DNA from: an uncultured Porphyromonadaceae bacterium
GTDB lineage: Bacteria; Bacteroidota; Bacteroidia; Bacteroidales; Muribaculaceae
Reading direction: 5' to 3'
DNA: 50,878 nucleotides
NCBI GenBank assembly: GCA_947174235.1
Contig: CAMWID010000016.1
Span: 1-50,878 of the forward strand
Part shown: in pieces, positions 17,016 to 26,244 of the stretch
How the letters are laid out: the number at the start of each line of letters is the position of its first letter
How positions within the stretch are numbered: position 1 is the stretch's first letter
Notes under the pieces: generated by a model
Seen by the model: only the letters and a program-made list of their open reading frames with translations
The model's database searches: none
Told to the model about the DNA's origin: nothing
Made by a program: the position numbers and the translations under genes

Positions 17016-18680
17016 ATGAAAAAAATGAACCGTCATATAGCATCCGCTTTCTCCACGCTGGCACTTTCACTCCTTTCTTCAGGAATGTCAGCGAAAGAGA
17101 TGCAACGAGTGTCACCCGATCACAACCTGACCGGATCCACTTATCTTAACCCTGTAATCCACGCAGATTATTCCGATCCGGACGCGGTGGCGTCGCCAGA
17201 CGGAAAGACTTTCTATATGACAGCTTCCAGCTTCCAATGCGCACCGGGTCTTCCGATACTGAAGTCAAACGATCTTGTCAACTGGAGCATAATAAATTAT
17301 GCTCTTCCCGCTGTTCCCCCATACGATTTTTACGATGCCGCACCTCGTCACGGCAAAGGTGTGTGGGCTCCCTGCATACGTCTCCATAATAATGAATATT
17401 ATATTTATTGGGGAGATCCTGATTTCGGTGTCTTCATGATAAAGACAGACGATCCGGAAGGTAAATGGAGCGAACCCGTACTTGTAAAGGGGGGGAAAGG
17501 GATAATCGACCCTACCCCTTTCTGGGATGAAGACGGCAAGGCTTATCTCGCCAACGGATGGGCAGGATCCCGCGCAGGATTCAACAGCGTGATCACCATA
17601 AGCGAGATGAAGCCCGACGGCACATCCGTAATCTCACAGCCCCGCATCGTATATGACGGCAATGACGGTGTCAACCATACTGTGGAGGGACCGAAAATGT
17701 ATAAGCGCGAAGGCTACTATTATCTGTTCGCTCCGGCAGGTGGCGTGGAAAAAGGATGGCAACTCGTGATGCGCTCAAAAAATATTTACGGACCATACGA
17801 AAGCAAGATTGTAATGGCACAGGGGAATTCCGATATCAACGGCCCGCATCAGGGAGCCTGGGTCAGCACCGGCTCCGGTGAAGACTGGTTCCTGCATTTT
17901 CAGGACAAGGGTCCCTATGGCAGAATAATCAATCTCAATCCGATGACCTGGCGTGACGGATGGCCTGTGATCGGAGAGGATAAAGACGGCGACGGTTGCG
18001 GCGACCCTGTAAGAAAATGGAAAAAACCTGCCGTGTCCGACAAACCGGTTCCCGATGATTCGGCATCCGCTCCGCTTCTGTATCAATGGCATGGAAATTA
18101 TAATGACTTTTTCGGATTTCCCATAGCCGACGGACTAATGCGGATATACGGACACAGACTGACGGAAAACTTTATAAATTTCTGGGAGGTGCCCAATCTA
18201 TGGCTTCAGAAATTTCCTGCCGAACAATTCACATTGACCTCAAAAGTAAAAATCTCGGCAAAATCCACTTCCGAAGACGTGTCGTCAGGAATAATCGTGA
18301 TGGGATGGGATTACGCACGCCTCGGACTTGTAAAGAAAGGAGAGAATTTCGATGTGGTTTTCACCACTTGCCGTGATGCCGAACAGAACGGCAAAGAGGA
18401 AAACAAGACCATAGCCACCCTTTCACCCTCAAGAACCTATCCGGCGGGACTTTATCCCAACCTGGAACGCGACCTGTGGCTGCGCGTCAAGGTAAGCAAG
18501 GACGGCATATGTGAATTTCTCTATAGCGAAGACGGCAAAAAATATGTCAGCGCCGGAACATTCAAAGCACGTGCCGGGAAATGGATCGGTGCAAAAGCCG
18601 GATTCTACAGCGTCACACCCTCTTCCACCACAGAAAAAGGATGGATCGACATAATAACCAGTGAAACAGAAGTAAAATGA
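17016..18680 (+). CDS. Glycoside hydrolase family 43 enzyme, secreted
   Basis: A 554-residue exported protein with a signal peptide (to about MSAKE). The five-bladed propeller catalytic domain shows the three GH43 acids: Asp in NPVIHADYSDPD (base), Asp in GIIDPTPFWDEDG (pKa modulator) and Glu in HTVEGPKMYKREGYYY (acid). A C-terminal beta-sandwich of about 200 residues (LWLQKFPAEQFTLTSKVKI onward) is the accessory domain common in the xylosidase/arabinofuranosidase groups. Activity is probably on xylose- or arabinose-containing side chains; the exact substrate is not readable. It starts 111 bases after the GH97 gene and overlaps the GH88 gene by 4 bases, so the three form one operon. Confidence 0.88.
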   Translation: MKKMNRHIASAFSTLALSLLSSGMSAKEMQRVSPDHNLTGSTYLNPVIHADYSDPDAVASPDGKTFYMTASSFQCAPGLPILKSNDLVNWSIINYALPAVPPYDFYDAAPRHGKGVWAPCIRLHNNEYYIYWGDPDFGVFMIKTDDPEGKWSEPVLVKGGKGIIDPTPFWDEDGKAYLANGWAGSRAGFNSVITISEMKPDGTSVISQPRIVYDGNDGVNHTVEGPKMYKREGYYYLFAPAGGVEKGWQLVMRSKNIYGPYESKIVMAQGNSDINGPHQGAWVSTGSGEDWFLHFQDKGPYGRIINLNPMTWRDGWPVIGEDKDGDGCGDPVRKWKKPAVSDKPVPDDSASAPLLYQWHGNYNDFFGFPIADGLMRIYGHRLTENFINFWEVPNLWLQKFPAEQFTLTSKVKISAKSTSEDVSSGIIVMGWDYARLGLVKKGENFDVVFTTCRDAEQNGKEENKTIATLSPSRTYPAGLYPNLERDLWLRVKVSKDGICEFLYSEDGKKYVSAGTFKARAGKWIGAKAGFYSVTPSSTTEKGWIDIITSETEVK

Positions 18681-19885
18681 CAGTTAAGGTAAAAAATATG
18701 CGTTTTTTAGGATTTTTGGCAAGTTCTTTAGTATTCGCATCGTGTGTCTCCACCTCTGCGGAGACATTCGATGTGGATGAGGCTATCGATTATTGCGGAC
18801 GTCAGACCGACCGCACCCTCAGCCAGCTCATCACCGACACCACCGACTATTCCATGATGCCGAGAAACATAGCGTCTGACGATTCGATATGGCATCTTCG
18901 CAAAGCCACCCGCGATGAATGGTGTTCGGGGTTCTGGCCCGGTGTGCTCTGGTATGAATACGAAGCCACGGGCAACGAAAAATATAAAGACGCGGCAGCC
19001 AGATACACCGCGCAGCTTGAATATCTTTCAAAAACACCGGCATTTGACCATGACCTCGGCTTCCTGATGTTCTGCAGCTACGGCAACGGTTACCGCCTTA
19101 CCGGGGATCCACAATATAAGGATGTCATAATAGCCACCGCCGACACTCTCGCCACACTTTACAACCCCAATGTCGGCACCCTGCTTTCATGGCCACGCAA
19201 CGTGGAGATGCTCGGCGGACACAATACTATCATGGACAACATGATAAATCTTGAAATGCTTTTCTGGGCAGCAAAAAACGGAAATAAACCATATCTATAT
19301 GACATAGCCGTAAATCATGCCGAGACCACAATGAGACATCAATTCCGTCCGGACTATACCTGCTACCATGTGGCGGTATACGATCCTGAGACAGGAGCGT
19401 TCCTCAAAGGTATGACCCATCAGGGTTTCGCCGACTCATCAATGTGGGCACGAGGACAGGCATGGGCTATTTACGGATATACAATGGTATATCGCGAGAC
19501 CCGCGATCCGAAGTTCCTTGATTTCGCATGCAAGGTGACAGACGTGTACCTCGACAGACTTCCTGAAGACTATGTGCCATACTGGGATTTCGACGACCCC
19601 GCCATTCCCGACGCGCCCCGCGACGCTTCAGCCGCAGGAGTAGTTGCCTCAGCACTCCTGGAACTCCAGGGATATTGCGACGGAGAAAGACAGACCACCT
19701 ACAAGGAGGCTGCCGTGAAGATGCTTGCCTCGCTTAGCGGAGACGGGTATCGTTCCGGCTCACGGCGGCTTTCTTTCCTTGACCATTCCGTGGGGCACAT
19801 GCCGGCAGGATCCGAGATCGACGCATCCATAATATATGCCGACTATTACTATCTTGAGGCGTTGCTCAGACTAAAGAACATGTAA
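18677..19885 (+). CDS. Glycoside hydrolase family 88 (unsaturated glucuronyl hydrolase)
   Basis: A 402-residue lipoprotein or exported enzyme; the alternative start MRFLGFLASSLVFASC (18698) gives a lipobox FASC, while 18677 overlaps the previous stop (ATGA). The alpha6/alpha6 barrel has the two expected aspartates in DHDLGFLMFCSYGNGYRLT and IMDNMINLEMLFWA, plus the family signature MTHQGFADSSMWARGQAWAIYGYT. Family enzymes remove unsaturated uronic acids left by polysaccharide lyases through hydration of the double bond. This implies that the locus acts on lyase-treated, uronate-containing glycans, together with the GH43 and GH97 enzymes. No lyase gene is in the window. Confidence 0.88.
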   Translation: MTVKVKNMRFLGFLASSLVFASCVSTSAETFDVDEAIDYCGRQTDRTLSQLITDTTDYSMMPRNIASDDSIWHLRKATRDEWCSGFWPGVLWYEYEATGNEKYKDAAARYTAQLEYLSKTPAFDHDLGFLMFCSYGNGYRLTGDPQYKDVIIATADTLATLYNPNVGTLLSWPRNVEMLGGHNTIMDNMINLEMLFWAAKNGNKPYLYDIAVNHAETTMRHQFRPDYTCYHVAVYDPETGAFLKGMTHQGFADSSMWARGQAWAIYGYTMVYRETRDPKFLDFACKVTDVYLDRLPEDYVPYWDFDDPAIPDAPRDASAAGVVASALLELQGYCDGERQTTYKEAAVKMLASLSGDGYRSGSRRLSFLDHSVGHMPAGSEIDASIIYADYYYLEALLRLKNM

Positions 19886-19985
19886 CTTATCAACGCACAA
19901 AATTATTGTCAACACACAAATAATTTGAGCAATTCCATCGTCTGAAATCCAACATGCCAAAGGGATATCCCTACCTCTTTCTATA

Positions 19986-20041
19986 ATAATTGTGAGGGTA
20001 TCGCAAAACCTGATGAGTTTTTGCGACACCCTCACAATTAT
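19986..20041. terminator. Long bidirectional terminator between GH88 and DXS-like genes
   Basis: Arms 19986-20008 and 20018-20041 pair over 23 bases with one mismatch, around a 9-base loop. The two genes converge here with about 100 and 20 bases to their stops. Confidence 0.7.
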
Positions 20042-20061
20042 CGTAAGAACATCCGGTCTTT

Positions 20062-21795
20062 TCACACCATGGACGCTATACTCTCCGGAGTAAGACCGTT
20101 CTCTTCAAGAACCTCAGCCACACTGAACCGGTCAAGAAATTCCTTTTTAAGACCAAGACACGTGACTTTCACTTCAGAATCGCCAAGATACCCGGCAACC
20201 TTCTGTCCGAAACCACCGTCAACTATGCCGTCTTCTATAGTTATCACACGTCGGTAGCCGCGAAGGGAATCCAGACATTCCTTATCGACATCCGACAATA
20301 TACGCGGGTTTATGACTGTAGGAGTCACTCCCTTATCCCGCATCAGTCCGGCGGCATCAATAGCGGTATGAAGGAAGGGTCCCTCAGCTATGATCGCCAC
20401 TTCCGATCCACTCTCAACGATCTCATATTTTGAAAAATCTGTATCCACAGGACGATCCTGATGACGCACGGCTCCTCCCGGGATACGTATCACCACAGGT
20501 CCGTCAGGACTGTCTGTGGCATTGTCAAGCATCGCCACAAATTCCTCGGCTGTGGCGGGCGCGAGCAATTTTATATTGGGAATAGAAGAAACCATCGCTA
20601 TGTCGAAAAATCCGAGATGCGTCATATCATTCATTCCGAACATACTTCCGTAAAACACCACGAACGCGGCAGGAAGATTGTTTATCGCCACGTCGTGCGA
20701 CAGCTGGTCGTATGCCCGCTGAAGGAATGTCGCCACAACTCCGGTGACAGGACGCGCCCCACCTTTCGCCAGACCGGCAGCCATAGCCACACAATCCTGC
20801 TCGGCTATACCCACATCAATAAAATTACTTCCCGCAAGACCGCGCCTTTCCTCGCCGAAACCTATGGCGGCGGGAGTGCCGGCAGTGAGAGTCACCACTT
20901 TCTTGTCGGCATGCATCTTATCTATCATCCGCAACGCGAATATATCTTCATAGCTTTCCGCATTCCAAGGTGAGAGGGGCGCCCCTGTCTTAAGATCGAA
21001 CGGCGCGGTATAGTGAAACTCCTCCTTGTTTGTCTCGGCACACGGAAGACCCATCCCTTTCATTGTGTTGATATGAACGAGCACGGCACGTCCGCTGTCT
21101 TTCACGGATCTGAACGCCTTGACAAGTGAACATATGTCGTTCCCCTCCTCCACATACACATATTCATACCCCAATGCCTTGAATATATTATCGGAAGACT
21201 TGCCGTTGCTGTTTCTCAATTCCATAAGATGAGAGTAAAGCGCGCCATGGTTTTCCGCTATCGACATCTGGTTGTCATTGAGAATTATTATTATGTTGGA
21301 ATGAAGTTCAGGGGCGTAGTTCAACGCCTCAAGCGCCATTCCCCCTCCAAGAGAGGCATCGCCGATGAAAGCCACAACGTTCCACTTCCCCCCTTCTATA
21401 TCCCTTGCCTTGGCAAGACCTGTGGCAAGAGAGATGGATGTTGATGTATGTCCCACTTCAAAGAGGTCATATTCACTTTCACGCGGACAGGTGTAACCGG
21501 TCACGTCGTCATATTTATCCTTGTCAAGGAAAGCATCTATCCTTCCTGTAAGCATCTTGTGGACGTAACTCTGGTGGGAAACATCATACACTATCTTGTC
21601 GGAAGGAGCGTCGAAAACATAATGCAACGCCACAGTCGCCTCCACAACTCCGAGATTGGGACCCACATGACCTCCATGTGCCCCGAGTTTACGCATCAAA
21701 GCTCCTCTAAGCTCCTCGCTCAACAAGTACAACTGTTCCACATCCAACCCCTTTATATCGGCAGGCGAATGTATTTCCCTAAGATTAATTTCCAT
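20062..21795 (-). CDS. 1-deoxy-D-xylulose-5-phosphate synthase-like thiamine enzyme
   Basis: A 577-residue thiamine-diphosphate transketolase-family protein; I choose ATG 21795 (MEINLREI) over 21831, which adds twelve low-complexity residues. The DXS layout is clear: HVGPNLGVVEATVALHYVF, DVSHQSYVHKMLTGR, FEVGHTSTSISLATGLA, NDNQMSI, then the pyrimidine domain with DVGIAEQDCVAMAAGLA and a C-terminal DGIVDGGFGQKV. It is about 50 residues shorter than housekeeping DXS and deviates at signature sites: GDASLGGG instead of GDGAMTGG, and GMNDMTHLG instead of the usual GADGxTHxG. It may be a second paralogue with altered activity rather than the essential Dxs (inference). It stands alone between glycan genes. 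Confidence 0.75.
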   Translation of the reverse strand: MEINLREIHSPADIKGLDVEQLYLLSEELRGALMRKLGAHGGHVGPNLGVVEATVALHYVFDAPSDKIVYDVSHQSYVHKMLTGRIDAFLDKDKYDDVTGYTCPRESEYDLFEVGHTSTSISLATGLAKARDIEGGKWNVVAFIGDASLGGGMALEALNYAPELHSNIIIILNDNQMSIAENHGALYSHLMELRNSNGKSSDNIFKALGYEYVYVEEGNDICSLVKAFRSVKDSGRAVLVHINTMKGMGLPCAETNKEEFHYTAPFDLKTGAPLSPWNAESYEDIFALRMIDKMHADKKVVTLTAGTPAAIGFGEERRGLAGSNFIDVGIAEQDCVAMAAGLAKGGARPVTGVVATFLQRAYDQLSHDVAINNLPAAFVVFYGSMFGMNDMTHLGFFDIAMVSSIPNIKLLAPATAEEFVAMLDNATDSPDGPVVIRIPGGAVRHQDRPVDTDFSKYEIVESGSEVAIIAEGPFLHTAIDAAGLMRDKGVTPTVINPRILSDVDKECLDSLRGYRRVITIEDGIVDGGFGQKVAGYLGDSEVKVTCLGLKKEFLDRFSVAEVLEENGLTPESIASMV

Positions 21796-21845
21796 ATTTT
21801 TATAATAATTATTATAATTATTCAAGATCATAATTTTTTCAATTG

Positions 21846-21853
21846 CAAAATTA
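21846..21853 (-). promoter_or_regulatory. -7 box of the DXS-like gene
   Basis: TAATTTTG on the minus strand, about 50 bases upstream of ATG 21795. No clear -33 TTTG at the right distance, so the call rests on the -7 match and position. Confidence 0.4.
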
Positions 21854-22090
21854 ACACTTTGTCTACACCCTCACCGTATAGTTATCCCCTGTTTTATTAC
21901 CAATATCACATCCCTGCGACCGGGAACATCTATATAAAAAACAATAATCGTTTTTTATAGTTGCCTTAAGATAAGAAAGCCAGCACTTATACGTTAATTA
22001 AACAGACCATTTCCTGTATCTTAAACGGCTGACATATCCGGAGGGAAAAGGGTCGCCCATATAATCCATAAACCTAAACTTAAACTATTC

Positions 22091-23260
22091 ATGAAACTGA
22101 AATTTGCCTTGTACCTTTCGTTAGGACTTTTCGCCGGAGCCTGCGGACAGGACGGAAAAGTGAAAGTGACAGTCAGCAATGAGTCGGACACAGATGCCAC
22201 AAAAACTATTGTGGAACTGGATGCCGACTCCATATTGACAAGAACAGGATCGCCATATTGCTATATCACCGACAAGGATGGCAACGAGATACCGTCACAG
22301 ATCACACATGACGGTAAACTTATTTTTCATACTTCCGTGAACGCGGGAAGCTCCGCTGAATATTTCGTAAACCCTTCCGATACCCTGCATACCTACACAT
22401 CTTTGGCAGCCGGAAGAGTGTATCCCGAACGCGCGGACGATCTTGCCTGGGAAAACGAGCTTAACGGCTACCGCGCCTACGGTCCCGCCACACAGGCAAA
22501 AGGGGAACGGGGATTCGGATATGACATCTTCTTCAAACATAAGACCGACAGTCTCATATTGGAGAAATTATATGGTCCGGAGACAGATCCCGCCACCTGG
22601 CAGAAGGCTGATTCTCTGCGTAAGATTGACCCGAAGCTCGCCGAAGAGTTTATCAACTCCATATCCTATCATATAGACCACGGACTGGGAATGGACTGCT
22701 ACGCCGTAGGACCGACATTAGGAGCCGGAGTCGCTGCAATACTTAGAAACGACACGGTGGTATATCCATGGTGTTACAAGACTGTCGAAGTACTCGACAA
22801 CGGTCCGCTACGCTTTTCGGCACGTCTTGACTTCGCACCCGCTGTGATCGGCAATGATACCTCCGTGACAGAGCACCGCATAATATCCCTTGATGCCGGA
22901 AGCTATCTCAACAAGACTTCCGTATGGTATGACGGACTGTCGCAGCCGGTAGAGACAGTCATCGGATTTCCTCTCCGCGATGAAAGCGCCCCTTACTTCA
23001 GCGACAACATAATCGCATATTCTGATCCCACACAGGGCGCGGACAATGGAAGAGCGCTCCTGGGAATTATAAGCGACCGCGATTTTGAACGCCGTTCCGA
23101 TCTTGACAGACATGTGCTCGGAGTCATCGGACTGCAACCCTCCGATACTCTCTCCTATTCATGGGGTTTCGCATGGGACAGGGAAGATATAGCAGATTTT
23201 GACAAATGGATCTCACATCTTCAAAAATCCGATACTAAAAATCTTAAGATAGAATATTGA
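22091..23260 (+). CDS. DUF4861-type lipoprotein
   Basis: A 389-residue protein with lipoprotein signal MKLKFALYLSLGLFAGAC. It has a short beta domain (KVTVSNESDTDATKTIVELD) followed by a large beta-rich domain with AWENELNGYRAYGP, ISYHIDHGLGMDCYAVGPTLGAG and TVEVLDNGPLRFSARLDF. These features match the DUF4861 family found in Bacteroidetes polysaccharide-utilisation loci. It probably acts on a glycan fragment at the cell surface or periplasm, but its reaction is not established to my knowledge. It is separated from the GH97-GH43-GH88 operon by the convergent DXS-like gene. Its stop codon is inside the left arm of a 32-bp hairpin. Confidence 0.75.
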   Translation: MKLKFALYLSLGLFAGACGQDGKVKVTVSNESDTDATKTIVELDADSILTRTGSPYCYITDKDGNEIPSQITHDGKLIFHTSVNAGSSAEYFVNPSDTLHTYTSLAAGRVYPERADDLAWENELNGYRAYGPATQAKGERGFGYDIFFKHKTDSLILEKLYGPETDPATWQKADSLRKIDPKLAEEFINSISYHIDHGLGMDCYAVGPTLGAGVAAILRNDTVVYPWCYKTVEVLDNGPLRFSARLDFAPAVIGNDTSVTEHRIISLDAGSYLNKTSVWYDGLSQPVETVIGFPLRDESAPYFSDNIIAYSDPTQGADNGRALLGIISDRDFERRSDLDRHVLGVIGLQPSDTLSYSWGFAWDREDIADFDKWISHLQKSDTKNLKIEY

Positions 23261-23322
23261 CAATACACTAAAGAAGCCGGCACTCTTTCGGAGTGCCGGC
23301 TTCTTTAGTGTATTGTCAATAT
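23254..23322. terminator. Perfect 32-bp hairpin terminator shared by two convergent genes
   Basis: Arms 23254-23285 and 23291-23322 are perfectly complementary over 32 bases around the loop TTTCG. The arm includes the TGA of the DUF4861 gene, and the other side touches the stop of rubrerythrin. Confidence 0.8.
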
Positions 23323-23864
23323 CAATAGTTTTTAGCCTCAATCTCGAAGAAGCTTTTGGGATGGGCGCATACCGGGCACAACTCGGGAGCCTTCTTCCCT
23401 ATCACTACATGACCGCAATTACGGCAGATCCAGATAGTGTCGCCTTCACGAGAGAACACGATACCCTCTTCAATATTTGCGAGAAGGCGGCGATAACGCT
23501 CCTCATGATGACGCTCTATGGCAGCCACCATACGGAATTTGTGCGCGATCTGGGTGAACCCTTCCTCTTCAGCCTCCTGTGCCATACGGTCGTACATGGA
23601 AGTCCACTCATAGTTTTCTCCTTCGGCAGCCTCACGGAGATTTGTCATAGTGTCGGAAACCTCACCTCCGTTGAGAAGCTTGTACCACAGTTTGGCATGT
23701 TCCTTTTCATTGTTGGCAGTCTCTTCAAAAATGGCGGCAATCTGCTCATAACCATCCTTGCGGGCTTTTGAAGCAAAATAGCTGTATTTGTTTCTTGCCT
23801 GAGATTCTCCGGCAAATGCCTCCTGAAGGTTACGCTCTGTCTTTGTTCCTTTTAATTCTTTCAT
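23322..23864 (-). CDS. rbr: Rubrerythrin
   Basis: A 180-residue cytoplasmic peroxide-reducing protein. The N-terminal ferritin-like diiron domain shows the two Glu-rich helix motifs ([33 protein letters not shown]) and their repeat ([30 protein letters not shown]). The C-terminal rubredoxin domain has [17 protein letters not shown] and [11 protein letters not shown], the two Cys pairs that bind iron. Length and order are standard. It is encoded 22 bases after a Fur/PerR-type regulator gene on the same strand, so the two are probably co-transcribed and peroxide-responsive (inference). Confidence 0.95.
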   Translation of the reverse strand: MKELKGTKTERNLQEAFAGESQARNKYSYFASKARKDGYEQIAAIFEETANNEKEHAKLWYKLLNGGEVSDTMTNLREAAEGENYEWTSMYDRMAQEAEEEGFTQIAHKFRMVAAIERHHEERYRRLLANIEEGIVFSREGDTIWICRNCGHVVIGKKAPELCPVCAHPKSFFEIEAKNY

Positions 23865-23886
23865 TTTCTTATTAAGTTATCAGTTA

Positions 23887-24339
23887 TTATTTTGAGTTAT
23901 CAATTATCGCTTTTTTATCAGCGCATTCCGGACACAATCCCTTGAAATAGACATCGACGCTGTCTATCCGGTAGCCCGGCGTGGCGGAATCCGGAAGCTG
24001 TGGCGGCATCTTCATGTCTACAATCTTTCCACATTCCTTGCATACGAAATGGCTGTGAGGAGGCTGCGGGGCAAGATCATAACGACGGTTGCCGCTTTCG
24101 ATCTCAAGCTCCCTTATAAGCCCCGCATCCACCAGCGCATGGAGAGAATTATAGATTGTCGTGCGCGATAATGAGGGAAACTTTTCAGACAACGCGCCGA
24201 AAATCTCATCCGCCGTCGGATGCTTCCGGAGGTTTGCCACAAACGACATAACGGCTATACGTTGTACCGAGGGGCGTAATCCACGTTCGTGAATCATCTC
24301 CGTGATCCGAAGGTCGCTGTATGTTTCCAATTTCTCCAT
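23887..24339 (-). CDS. Fur family regulator, probably PerR-like
   Basis: A 150-residue winged-helix metalloregulator (MEKLETYSDLRIT start). DNA-binding part: GLRPSVQRIAVMSFVANLRKHPTADEIFGAL and SLSRTTIYNSLHALVDAGLI. Metal sites: HSHFVCKECGKIVDM and GLCPECADKK, the two CxxC zinc pairs. The open frame extends to 24396, but a TTTG-N20-TAATTTTG promoter occupies 24366-24397, so the real start must be ATG 24351 or 24339. Co-transcription with rubrerythrin points to peroxide sensing (PerR) rather than iron control; this is context-based inference. An imperfect inverted repeat AATTAGTATTAATT overlaps its promoter spacer and could be an autoregulatory site. Confidence 0.88.
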   Translation of the reverse strand: MEKLETYSDLRITEMIHERGLRPSVQRIAVMSFVANLRKHPTADEIFGALSEKFPSLSRTTIYNSLHALVDAGLIRELEIESGNRRYDLAPQPPHSHFVCKECGKIVDMKMPPQLPDSATPGYRIDSVDVYFKGLCPECADKKAIIDNSK

Positions 24340-24365
24340 CACAATTAACATTTTTGAAATCGTTA

Positions 24366-24397
24366 CAAAATTAGTATTAATTCCAACTTTATCCAAA
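24366..24397 (-). promoter_or_regulatory. Promoter of the Fur/PerR-rubrerythrin operon
   Basis: Minus-strand TTTG (24394-24397) and TAATTTTG (24366-24373) with a 20-base spacer. The inverted repeat AATTA-GTAT-TAATT overlaps the -7 box and spacer, a position suited to autoregulation. Confidence 0.7.
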
Positions 24398-24452
24398 TTT
24401 TTATTATTAAGTTTTATTTAAAAATACAAATGTATGTTAGATTACCTCGAGC

Positions 24453-25214
24453 TTATTTGAAATGAGAGTATATATAACGCGCGAGTCCATATATATAACG
24501 CCTGAATCCGGGACGGATATACAAAAGACGGGAGAACCATTCCATATGCGGATCTATAAATTTCACAGCCGCACCGACAAACACCATCGCTATCAAAGTG
24601 CCTATGCCCACCACATGCCATTGCCAGCCTCCGAAGAATATATAACCTAAAATTACAGCTATCGCCACAAGTGAGGTATCCACTATTATTTTCGCTTTCG
24701 GGAAAGGCATCCCTGTGGCTTTGGTCACGGCAACCGTGATACCTTCTCCCGGCATAGTGACCGATCCGCAACGGATTTCAAACGATATGCCGACTGCAAG
24801 AACACAGCATCCCGCCAGCTGGACACCGACCTGAGAATACAACGCATCACATGTCAGAGCGGAGGTAAGCCACATGTTTACGTCAAGAAAAAAACCGAAT
24901 ACAAATCCTATTATAAGCTGGCAAAGCTGTATTAAATGAAATCTACGACGCAAAATAAGGATCTGGAGTCCCACGAGAAGGAAATTCATTATATATGTGT
25001 ATTCACCGATGGTATATCCGGGAGACTTTCCCGCCTCTCCCGCGAGCGTCATTACAAACGGTATTGTGGATATGACGCTGCTCCCTATGTTGGATCTTAC
25101 ACACAGCGCAACTCCGAATGTCATTATAAATATGGAGACCACAAGCAATATGTGCTGCCATATGAAAGAGACAACCTTCTCTTTCACACCTGTTCTTTTT
25201 AATGATAAATCCAT
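24453..25214 (-). CDS. YitT/YczE-like integral membrane protein
   Basis: A 253-residue inner-membrane protein with about five or six hydrophobic segments: HILLVVSIFIMTFGVALCV, the region around YIMNFLLVGLQILIL, CQLIIGFVFGFFLDVNMWL, VQLAGCCVLAVGISFEI, IIVDTSLVAIAVILGYIFF and WHVVGIGTLIAMVFVGAAV. Gly-Ser-rich turns such as VRSNIGSSVISTIP and CGSVTMPGEGITVAVTKATG match the YitT/YczE membrane family, whose transported substrate is unknown. It stands alone on the minus strand, divergent from the cyclophilin gene, with TAATTTTG (25244-25251) upstream. Confidence 0.75.
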   Translation of the reverse strand: MDLSLKRTGVKEKVVSFIWQHILLVVSIFIMTFGVALCVRSNIGSSVISTIPFVMTLAGEAGKSPGYTIGEYTYIMNFLLVGLQILILRRRFHLIQLCQLIIGFVFGFFLDVNMWLTSALTCDALYSQVGVQLAGCCVLAVGISFEIRCGSVTMPGEGITVAVTKATGMPFPKAKIIVDTSLVAIAVILGYIFFGGWQWHVVGIGTLIAMVFVGAAVKFIDPHMEWFSRLLYIRPGFRRYIYGLARYIYSHFK

Positions 25215-25243
25215 TTCTTTTTATTTTTCTTTTAAGCTCAATG

Positions 25244-25251
25244 CAAAATTA
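25244..25251 (-). promoter_or_regulatory. -7 box of the YitT-like gene
   Basis: TAATTTTG on the minus strand, 30 bases upstream of ATG 25214; no convincing -33 box at 19-21 bases. Confidence 0.45.
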
Positions 25252-25304
25252 CCAAAAATTTATCTAACGCCGTTTAACTTCATTTCTCATTTTCTTATAT
25301 GTTC

Positions 25305-25333
25305 TTGCTTTTCTAAAAAATTTATTACATTTG
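25305..25333 (+). promoter_or_regulatory. Promoter of the cyclophilin gene
   Basis: TTG at 25305-25307 and TACATTTG at 25326-25333 with an 18-base spacer, 23 bases before ATG 25357. Confidence 0.5.
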
Positions 25334-25356
25334 CAATCAAACTTAAAATCTGAATT

Positions 25357-26184
25357 ATGAAACGTATACTGTCTTACATCTTTATGACAATGTGTGCGGC
25401 GGTCATTTCGCCGTCATCAGCCGCCGAACAGGAAAACAGCGGTGAGAAAACTTTCGTGACCGTAAAAACCAACGAAGGCGACTTTACCTTGTGGCTTTAC
25501 GACGACACCCCGCTTCACCGCGACAATTTCATTCGTCTTTGCAACGATAAGACTTATGATGGCGTGCTGTTCCACCGGGTCATAAAGGATTTTCTTATCC
25601 AGGGGGGAGATCCGGAAAGCCGCGAACGTAAACCGGGAGAAACTTATGGCGACGGTGACGGCGGTTTCTGCGTATATTCTGAAATAAAGCCTCAGCATTA
25701 TTGCAAAAAGGGCGCGCTCATAGATGCCAAACTCGGTGATGACGTCAACCCGACGCGCATGTCGGCGGGAACGCAGTTTTGTGTGGTGCAGGGAAGAACT
25801 TTTACCGACAGCGAGCTTGACAAGACGGAAGACAGATTGAATGAATGGCATCGCAATTATCTGTATCATCTCTCCCGTTATGAACTTATGCTGGAAGACC
25901 CATCGCTTTCAAAAATAGAAAACGGTGACATACTTAACGCCAAGGCGAGGGAACGTGCCGAAAGAATGTATGCGGATGGCGGAAAAATCACTATCTCCCC
26001 CGAAAGACGTGAAGTGTACAAGACTGTCGGCGGAACTCCACATCTCGACGGATCAGTGACTGTATTCGGAGAACTGGTCGAAGGACAAGATGTAGTTGAA
26101 AAAATCACATTGAAAGAGACCGACAGTTCAGACCGCCCTCTGTCAGACGTAATAATATTGTCAACGGAAGTTTGGAAAAAATAA
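25357..26184 (+). CDS. Exported cyclophilin-type peptidyl-prolyl isomerase
   Basis: A 275-residue periplasmic folding catalyst. Signal peptide: MKRILSYIFMTMCAAVISPSSAAEQ. Cyclophilin core: TVKTNEGDFTLWLYDDTPLHRDNFIRLC, GVLFHRVIKDFLIQGGDP and, after an insertion, MSAGTQFCVVQGR with later VTVFGELVEGQDVVEKI. The catalytic Arg is in FHRVIKDF. About 80 residues between the FCVVQGR strand and the VFGELVEG segment form a helical insertion (LDKTEDRLNEWHRNYLYHLSRYELM) that is common in Bacteroidetes members. It is divergently transcribed from the YitT-like gene and ends before a bidirectional hairpin. Confidence 0.9.
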   Translation: MKRILSYIFMTMCAAVISPSSAAEQENSGEKTFVTVKTNEGDFTLWLYDDTPLHRDNFIRLCNDKTYDGVLFHRVIKDFLIQGGDPESRERKPGETYGDGDGGFCVYSEIKPQHYCKKGALIDAKLGDDVNPTRMSAGTQFCVVQGRTFTDSELDKTEDRLNEWHRNYLYHLSRYELMLEDPSLSKIENGDILNAKARERAERMYADGGKITISPERREVYKTVGGTPHLDGSVTVFGELVEGQDVVEKITLKETDSSDRPLSDVIILSTEVWKK

Positions 26185-26244
26185 TACTTATAAATACTTA
26201 ATTATAAATAGAGTATATCTATTTTTAATTATAATGATTTTTAT

